Shown piece by piece: positions 23,275 through 27,448 of a stretch of 27,448 nucleotides of DNA. Within the stretch, counting starts at the first letter, position 1. Each line of letters begins with the position of its first letter. Made by a program: the position numbers and the translations under genes. This DNA comes from a virus, in the IMG/VR virus record IMGVR_UViG_3300025168_000521, positions 1 to 27,448 of that record, one strand, 5' to 3'. The notes beneath the pieces are model-generated. The model was not told the origin of the DNA. It did no database searches and worked only from the letters and a program-made list of their open reading frames with translations.

Positions 23275-23755
23275 TTGATAATTCCTCTGCTTTCTTTGGA
23301 TTATAAAAACTCTTACTCATTTTTATCCTTGATATTGATTGCCATTTATGTCTGCAATTATATCCACCTCCAAATGATAAAACACTTGAACCAAATTCTC
23401 TTTCAATTTGTTCTGATGTTATTGGTGGAGATGAACCCATAAGCAAACATATATCTCTTGTTTTACCATCTATTGGTCCAATGTATTGATATAGAGTATC
23501 ATCAGGTTCTTCATCCATCATAGACCTTGTTACTGACCTTGAGTAATTATTTAATGATGTTGTAACTAATGTTTCTACTTGTGAAGCAGATAGTGCTGCT
23601 GATTCTATATTAGCTATTATTTGTTCTCTGGTTAGTCCAGTAAATACACCTAATGATAATTGCTGTTGCATTTGAGCAGCAAGATATGGAAGATATGCTT
23701 CCCATACCTGTGAATCCATAGCTATAAGTAGTTGTATTTCTTCTTCAGTCATCAT
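23261..23755 (-). CDS. Mu F-like head morphogenesis protein, C-terminal part
   Basis: The 164-residue protein has the Mu F-like/SPP1 gp7 signature at its end: YIGPIDGKTRDICLLMGSSP (residues 91-110), and FGGGYNCRHKW, where Cys and His close the conserved C-terminal site. These minor head proteins sit inside the head near the portal. It starts with two adjacent ATG codons overlapping the TGA of the preceding 83-residue ORF, in the +1 frame. That ORF looks like the missing N-terminal part of the same family (see findings). It overlaps the next gene by 14 bases. Confidence 0.78.
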   Translation of the reverse strand: MMTEEEIQLLIAMDSQVWEAYLPYLAAQMQQQLSLGVFTGLTREQIIANIESAALSASQVETLVTTSLNNYSRSVTRSMMDEEPDDTLYQYIGPIDGKTRDICLLMGSSPPITSEQIEREFGSSVLSFGGGYNCRHKWQSISRIKMSKSFYNPKKAEELSSGNN

Positions 23756-23996
23756 TAACCTGTGGTTTTATATCTTTTAATACCTCAACATGAGCCTTCA
23801 CATATTCTTTGTTTATATTAGATAATTTTGATTTAACTACTTCTTCCATATTCAAACCTAATAAAGTGGTTGCAAAGTCTTTATTGCTTATACCTTCTTT
23901 TACTTTTAATAATTGATCTACTATATCTGTTATACCATTGATATACATTGATGATATTTTATTAGATGTTTTATCTATTGTTTTTTGAATAGCCAT
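23745..23996 (-). CDS. Mu F-like head morphogenesis protein, N-terminal part (separate frame)
   Basis: The 83-residue protein (MAIQKTIDKTSNKISSMYIN at the start) is all-helical. It looks like the N-terminal helical half of minor head proteins of about 250 residues; together with the next ORF (164 residues) it would make 247. The two frames overlap by 11 bases with an ATGATGACTGA junction. Either the protein is made as two coupled chains, or it is joined by a +1 shift, or one base is wrong in the sequence. The ATG overlaps the stop of the portal gene (TAATG). Confidence 0.6.
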   Translation of the reverse strand: MAIQKTIDKTSNKISSMYINGITDIVDQLLKVKEGISNKDFATTLLGLNMEEVVKSKLSNINKEYVKAHVEVLKDIKPQVNDD

Positions 23997-25330
23997 TACT
24001 CAGTAGTAGGTTGTTGTAGTATTGATAACAATGAATTAGCTTCTTTAACTTCAGGCTTCTTAGTTCTTTCAGCTAAGTATGCTTCTGCTTCTGCTCTATC
24101 TAAATCAGGATTCTGTTGCATTAATACATCTGCTAAATCAATAAGTCCTTTACCTAATTCCCATTCCCATTTATCTCTTTGTTCCTGGTCTGATAATACA
24201 TCAACTGATTCACTAAAATCTACATCTTCTAAATCACCTGTATCTCTACCTTGTTCTACTGCTACCATTAATCTTTCTAATTCAAATAACTTATACTCTA
24301 TATCTCTCCATCTAACAACATCTGACTTTCTATTATCTGTTAGTTCCAAGTTTCTCATCTTTAATGCAACTCCTGAAGCAGGAGTAGTAGCTTCAACAAA
24401 TGATGATGATAAACCATAGTTCTGTGCTAACATCATATAAGATGATTTTATTGCAGCATCTAAAGCAGGTACTGAATTAGGTGGTGAAACAATACTAATA
24501 GCACCATCAACACCTAAAAAATTTATCTTATCTTGTCCAACCTGAATATCATTTTTTTCTATGCCTGAACCATTAACATACATGAAACCAAATGATTGAA
24601 ATTGTATATTAGCTGCCTTATTTAATTCAGCACAATTTATAGTAAGATTAGTCTGTATTAAATCTGGAGAAGCATTAGTATCTAAGTAATCTGTTTCAGG
24701 CTTACCATCTCTAAAACATTCAATGAATGGTAATACACCATAAGGATTAACCATATCAGGATTATCATCTGATGTATATTTCTTTCCTAATGAATCAAAT
24801 ACAAATGTATTCTCTGCATCCCAATAAACAAATTGTTCTGGTGTTGTATCTAATACACTTGCTTTCTGTGCTATTGGATATACTATTGCATAAGGTGTTA
24901 AAGGATCAGTATCAAACAATGGTTCATAGTCCATAATAATATCATACTCAATAGAACCAGTACCATCTTTAATTCTCCAACAAGGTTTGAGCAAGACACC
25001 ATCTAAAAGGTTACACATCCTCTCTACCCTCTGCATTTTCAAATCCTTACCTGTAAAATAATCAGGAGTATCTTCATTGGTATAAGTTCTTATTGGTGGT
25101 GTCATATAAACAAGAGATACTCTGTCTATAACCCTTTTAGTAATATTAACATTAGGAATAGGTACTTTAGATAGTGTGGATTCACTAAAGTATTTACCTA
25201 TATAATCAGCAGTATTTCCTTTATAGTAATCTAATGCTTCATATCTTCTTTGCTTCCACTTGTTCTTTCTCTGTTGCTGTACATCAAATTTTGAATATAA
25301 TACTGCTAACTTACCTGTTTCTGGAATCAT
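23996..25330 (-). CDS. Portal protein
   Basis: The 444-residue protein directly follows the large terminase and has the look of phage portals: an N-terminal helix with YEALDYYKGN (about 30-39), then NVNITKRVIDRVSLVYMTPP (a conserved stretch in portals), a middle strand domain (about 110-240), the long stem/crown helices and an acidic C-terminus rich in Glu, Asp and Gln. Portals form the dodecameric ring through which the terminase pumps DNA. The C-terminal part overlaps the start of the Mu F-like gene by one base, as in many phages. Confidence 0.82.
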   Translation of the reverse strand: MIPETGKLAVLYSKFDVQQQRKNKWKQRRYEALDYYKGNTADYIGKYFSESTLSKVPIPNVNITKRVIDRVSLVYMTPPIRTYTNEDTPDYFTGKDLKMQRVERMCNLLDGVLLKPCWRIKDGTGSIEYDIIMDYEPLFDTDPLTPYAIVYPIAQKASVLDTTPEQFVYWDAENTFVFDSLGKKYTSDDNPDMVNPYGVLPFIECFRDGKPETDYLDTNASPDLIQTNLTINCAELNKAANIQFQSFGFMYVNGSGIEKNDIQVGQDKINFLGVDGAISIVSPPNSVPALDAAIKSSYMMLAQNYGLSSSFVEATTPASGVALKMRNLELTDNRKSDVVRWRDIEYKLFELERLMVAVEQGRDTGDLEDVDFSESVDVLSDQEQRDKWEWELGKGLIDLADVLMQQNPDLDRAEAEAYLAERTKKPEVKEANSLLSILQQPTTE

Positions 25331-25342
25331 ATTGTTCTCCTG

Positions 25343-26608
25343 TTATCTATCTTGAGTTCCTATTAATGGTTTAACTACTGGAAATTCCCACTCTACACCA
25401 TATCCAAAAGCATCAGACATGTGTGTAAGTTCTTTGTTGCTCTTATCTATATCTCTTGTTCCTTCTTTGTTTGTAACCTTTTCCATATCCCCAATCAACA
25501 TCTTACAAGACTTATCTATTAGTATATTGCCCTTAGATAAGTTGTTATTAACTGCATTAACTCTATTAACAACTCTTGGATTAATATGCTTTACCATTAC
25601 CCTTATAGAATTTTTTCTTACTATTGAAATATCACTATGTGAACTGGATGAATGCCTACTTTGACCAGTTGCATCTGGATACCCATAATAAGTTTGTCCA
25701 GGATACAATCTTTTAACCTCATCACACATTCTTTGTGTCATTAAATCCCCTTCACCTCTATGGTATAAGGCAATTTCTTTGACCACTCTAATTTGTGGCT
25801 TTTGTGTGTATATTTGGAAAATGCAGCAACATAAGGGGTCCACATTCCAGTCAAAACATATTCTAAGTGGTAAGTTAGGATTGTAGGATACTTCACCTGT
25901 GTGCTGTTCTCTATTGAAAGCATAATAAGTTGCTCCTCTACTTAAATTAACAAATTGTCCATCCATATATGCTTGTAGCATCTTCTCATCATAGTTGCTT
26001 TCAAGCAGTTTAATATAGTTCTTAGGTAAGTATTTATTGTCTTTAGTCTTACCATGTATTAATAATCTATCATCATTATCATCTTCTACAAATATCTTAT
26101 GGCAATAATGATAACCTTCAGGAGTAGATACAATATACATCTGACAATCTTCTGATCCTCTCATTCTACCAATAGCTTTCTTAAATGCTATATCACAATT
26201 CTTATATGATTCTACATCAAACTCATCAAATCCTATATATGTTAATTCTGCTCCAATAATTCTTTGTGGCTTCTGTAACTGATATATCTTAATAGTTCCA
26301 TAAGGTGTTATAAACCTATGCTTACTAATATTGTATTCATAATAGATACCTTTAGCTTCAAGTAGTTCTTTAAATGGATTAACAAACAATTCTTCTGCTA
26401 AATCATAAGTAGGATATATTACCCAGCCATTAGACACACCTTTATTATTCTTTTTTACTATGTGGCTAATAAAAATTCTTCTTGTGAAAACAAATGTTTT
26501 TCCACTTCCAAAGCCAGAAATTAATCCTGTAACAGGCTTCTTTGATGTTAGAAATTTCCATTGGTGTGGAAAGTAATCTTTCTTATGTAGAGTTAAATTA
26601 TAACTCAT
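25343..26608 (-). CDS. terL: Terminase large subunit (packaging ATPase-nuclease)
   Basis: The 421-residue protein has the Walker A motif GFGSGKT (about 32-38), Walker B with catalytic Glu (LTYIGFDEF, Asp128/Glu129), the coupling motif VSTPEG (about 158) and a C-terminal RNase H-type nuclease: FDWNVDP (first Asp, about 250), YPDATGQ (second) and SDAFGYG (third, near the end). It pumps DNA into the prohead and cuts it. The ATG at 26606-26608 is chosen over a TTG at 26611; the gene overlaps the small subunit by 11 bases. Confidence 0.93.
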   Translation of the reverse strand: MSYNLTLHKKDYFPHQWKFLTSKKPVTGLISGFGSGKTFVFTRRIFISHIVKKNNKGVSNGWVIYPTYDLAEELFVNPFKELLEAKGIYYEYNISKHRFITPYGTIKIYQLQKPQRIIGAELTYIGFDEFDVESYKNCDIAFKKAIGRMRGSEDCQMYIVSTPEGYHYCHKIFVEDDNDDRLLIHGKTKDNKYLPKNYIKLLESNYDEKMLQAYMDGQFVNLSRGATYYAFNREQHTGEVSYNPNLPLRICFDWNVDPLCCCIFQIYTQKPQIRVVKEIALYHRGEGDLMTQRMCDEVKRLYPGQTYYGYPDATGQSRHSSSSHSDISIVRKNSIRVMVKHINPRVVNRVNAVNNNLSKGNILIDKSCKMLIGDMEKVTNKEGTRDIDKSNKELTHMSDAFGYGVEWEFPVVKPLIGTQDR

Positions 26609-26969
26609 CAAACTTTATATCATCTATATTTCTAACTAATTCTAATTCCTGCTTCTCTGTATATCCTCTTTTCTTACCTTTACACTTCAAGAAGAATATA
26701 GTAGCTATAACATTATTTTCTTTTATAAGTCCTTGTAATTGTGATTCAGCAAAATCTAATAAACCTTCTTTAACATCTACACAAGCATCAGCAAACTCCT
26801 GATCTGCTTCTCTCCATTGATAGTAAGTTTGTCTTCCAATGTTGGATTTCTTACATGATACAGAGACATTACCTGAATTAAGTTCCAGTATCTGCAAGAA
26901 CTTTTCTTTTTTATCAGAAAGTGTACTTATTGTACTATCAGAATCTTTATTTTGTGTATTTTTAGCCAT
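26598..26969 (-). CDS. terS: Terminase small subunit
   Basis: The 123-residue protein has an N-terminal helix-turn-helix (KEKFLQILELNSGNVSVSCK, then IGRQTYYQWREADQEF, about 20-60), a helical middle and a C-terminal FFLKCKGKKRGYTEKQELEL that is typical of phage small terminase subunits (FLK-KGK--GYTEK). It recognises the packaging start site and recruits the large subunit, whose gene overlaps it. There is no strong ribosome binding site before the ATG; the box at 26982-26996 lies just upstream. Confidence 0.82.
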   Translation of the reverse strand: MAKNTQNKDSDSTISTLSDKKEKFLQILELNSGNVSVSCKKSNIGRQTYYQWREADQEFADACVDVKEGLLDFAESQLQGLIKENNVIATIFFLKCKGKKRGYTEKQELELVRNIDDIKFDEL

Positions 26970-26981
26970 ATAGTAGTATTG

Positions 26982-26996
26982 TAATATAACCTAATA
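26982..26996 (-). promoter_or_regulatory. Candidate regulatory box TATTAGGTTATATTA, copy 1
   Basis: It lies in the 29-base gap between the 42-residue gene and the terminase small subunit gene. It is identical to 16904-16918 before the fibre gene. TATATT or TTATATTA could be a -10 region for late transcription. There is no clear -35 box. Chance identity in AT-rich DNA cannot be excluded. Confidence 0.35.
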
Positions 26997-26998
26997 AA

Positions 26999-27127
26999 TT
27001 AATTAAAGAAGTTAAAATATTGTTTATTAAGGCTTTTCTTGTACTTAACTGCTTCTTTTTTAGTAACAAATCTCTTTCCATTTACTATATATACAAATCC
27101 TAATTCTTGTTTAATATCATTGTTCAT
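26999..27127 (-). CDS. Small basic protein, 42 residues
   Basis: Direct translation gives MNNDIKQELGFVYIVNGKRF at the start, then VTKKEAVKYKKSLNKQYFNF. The short strand pair FVYIVNGKRFVT followed by a Lys-rich helix is a compact two-strand-plus-helix plan; a DNA- or RNA-binding role is conceivable. The ATG overlaps the TGA of the methyltransferase (ATGA), which supports it as a real, coupled gene. I do not know the family. Confidence 0.65.
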   Translation of the reverse strand: MNNDIKQELGFVYIVNGKRFVTKKEAVKYKKSLNKQYFNFFN

Positions 27128-27448
27128 CTTTTTATAAAACTAAAGATATGTTCTATTATAGGTAAAGTCCAACCATCTCCTAATAGACTTGCAGCTCTAT
27201 TTCTTGTAAGTATTGAAGTCCAGCCATCTGGAAATCCTTGTAATCTTTCTAATTCTATTTGATTTAAAATCCTTAATTCTAAATTATCATTTACATACAA
27301 GGGATCATTTGCTTCTAACAATGCTGTTGATTTATCATCATATATTCTTCTATATTCTTTATTTTTTTTAAGATTAATAATACTATTCTTTTTTAAACTC
27401 TTATATCCATTTTTATTTATATATTTAAATATAAATTCTTCTTTTTCA
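27124..27448 (-). CDS. DNA cytosine-C5 methyltransferase, C-terminal fragment (runs off the right edge)
   Basis: The minus-strand frame is open from the window edge to the TGA at 27124-27126, 107 codons. A TTG at 27319-27321 could be read as a start, but the frame continues upstream without a stop, so the gene starts outside. The end carries the last motifs of cytosine-C5 methyltransferases: LRILNQIELERLQGFPDGWT (motif IX region) and ASLLGDGWTLPIIEHIF (motif X, normally LGNGWTVDVI-HIF). Motif X completes the cofactor pocket. Asp replaces the usual Asn in G-N-x. The catalytic Cys and the target-recognition region are beyond the edge. Confidence 0.85.
   Translation of the reverse strand, partial: EKEEFIFKYINKNGYKSLKKNSIINLKKNKEYRRIYDDKSTALLEANDPLYVNDNLELRILNQIELERLQGFPDGWTSILTRNRAASLLGDGWTLPIIEHIFSFIKR

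Noticed and set aside
23985-24419. A 144-codon open frame on the plus strand
   Set aside because: It lies fully opposite the portal gene; Ser/Leu-rich product with no motif or start signal.
1-27448. The two edges as one methyltransferase gene of a circular genome
   Set aside because: A direct join is out of frame by one base and would be only about 145 residues without catalytic motifs; the beginning and end also fit different methyltransferase types. A gap between the ends could still exist.
1-27448. tRNA genes, CRISPR arrays, insertion sequences, integrase or attachment sites
   Set aside because: I saw no cloverleaf sequence, no regularly spaced repeats, no transposase or integrase motifs, and no long direct repeats.

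Overview
The window is a block of a tailed double-stranded DNA phage (Caudoviricetes), almost certainly with a long non-contractile tail: it has a terminase, portal, HK97-type capsid candidate, tail tube, frameshifted tail chaperone pair and tape measure protein, and no sheath or baseplate genes. Every gene I can support is on the minus strand, so transcription runs from high to low coordinates. The DNA is very AT-rich and the genes are packed with ATGA or TAATG overlaps. The host cannot be read from the sequence. The protein style resembles phages assembled from marine metagenomes, but that is an impression and not a result.

Layout in transcription order. (1) 27448-26999: the C-terminal end of a cytosine-C5 DNA methyltransferase and a 42-residue protein. 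(2) 26969-21261, packaging and head: terminase small and large subunits, portal, a Mu F-like head morphogenesis protein split in two reading frames, a gpG/gp10-like protein, scaffold and major capsid protein, closed by a hairpin. (3) 21207-17645: small proteins, a possible decoration protein, then a lysis region (T4-type lysozyme, XhlA-like membrane protein, holin-like protein, two tandem small membrane proteins) interrupted by a zinc-ribbon metallophosphoesterase. (4) 17645-14400: three large structural or fibre-like proteins. (5) 14392-3575: connector, tail terminator candidate, tail tube, tail chaperones G/GT with a -1 frameshift, tape measure, a 1291-residue tail protein ending in a dockerin-like domain, and two more tail genes, closed by a strong rho-independent terminator. 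(6) 3408-1: an early-type operon behind a promoter and a palindromic operator candidate. It holds two small unknowns, a Rad52-type annealing protein, a 39-residue membrane protein, a PD-(D/E)XK nuclease, a zinc-finger protein, a ribbon-helix-helix regulator, a replication initiator candidate, one unknown and the N-terminus of a second, different cytosine methyltransferase.

The most striking property is not a gene. Reading all lines, including line joins, I found no CG dinucleotide in the 27.4 kb, while GC, TG and CA are common. This holds inside codons (no CGN Arg, no NCG codons) and across codon boundaries, so it acts on the DNA and is not merely codon choice. Together with cytosine methyltransferase genes at both edges, it suggests that CpG is either mutated away or strongly selected against in this phage-host pair.

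Twelve start codons or small genes are set here from ribosome binding sites and stop/start overlaps. Eight small genes (39-54 residues, or with a shifted start) are annotated from direct translation.
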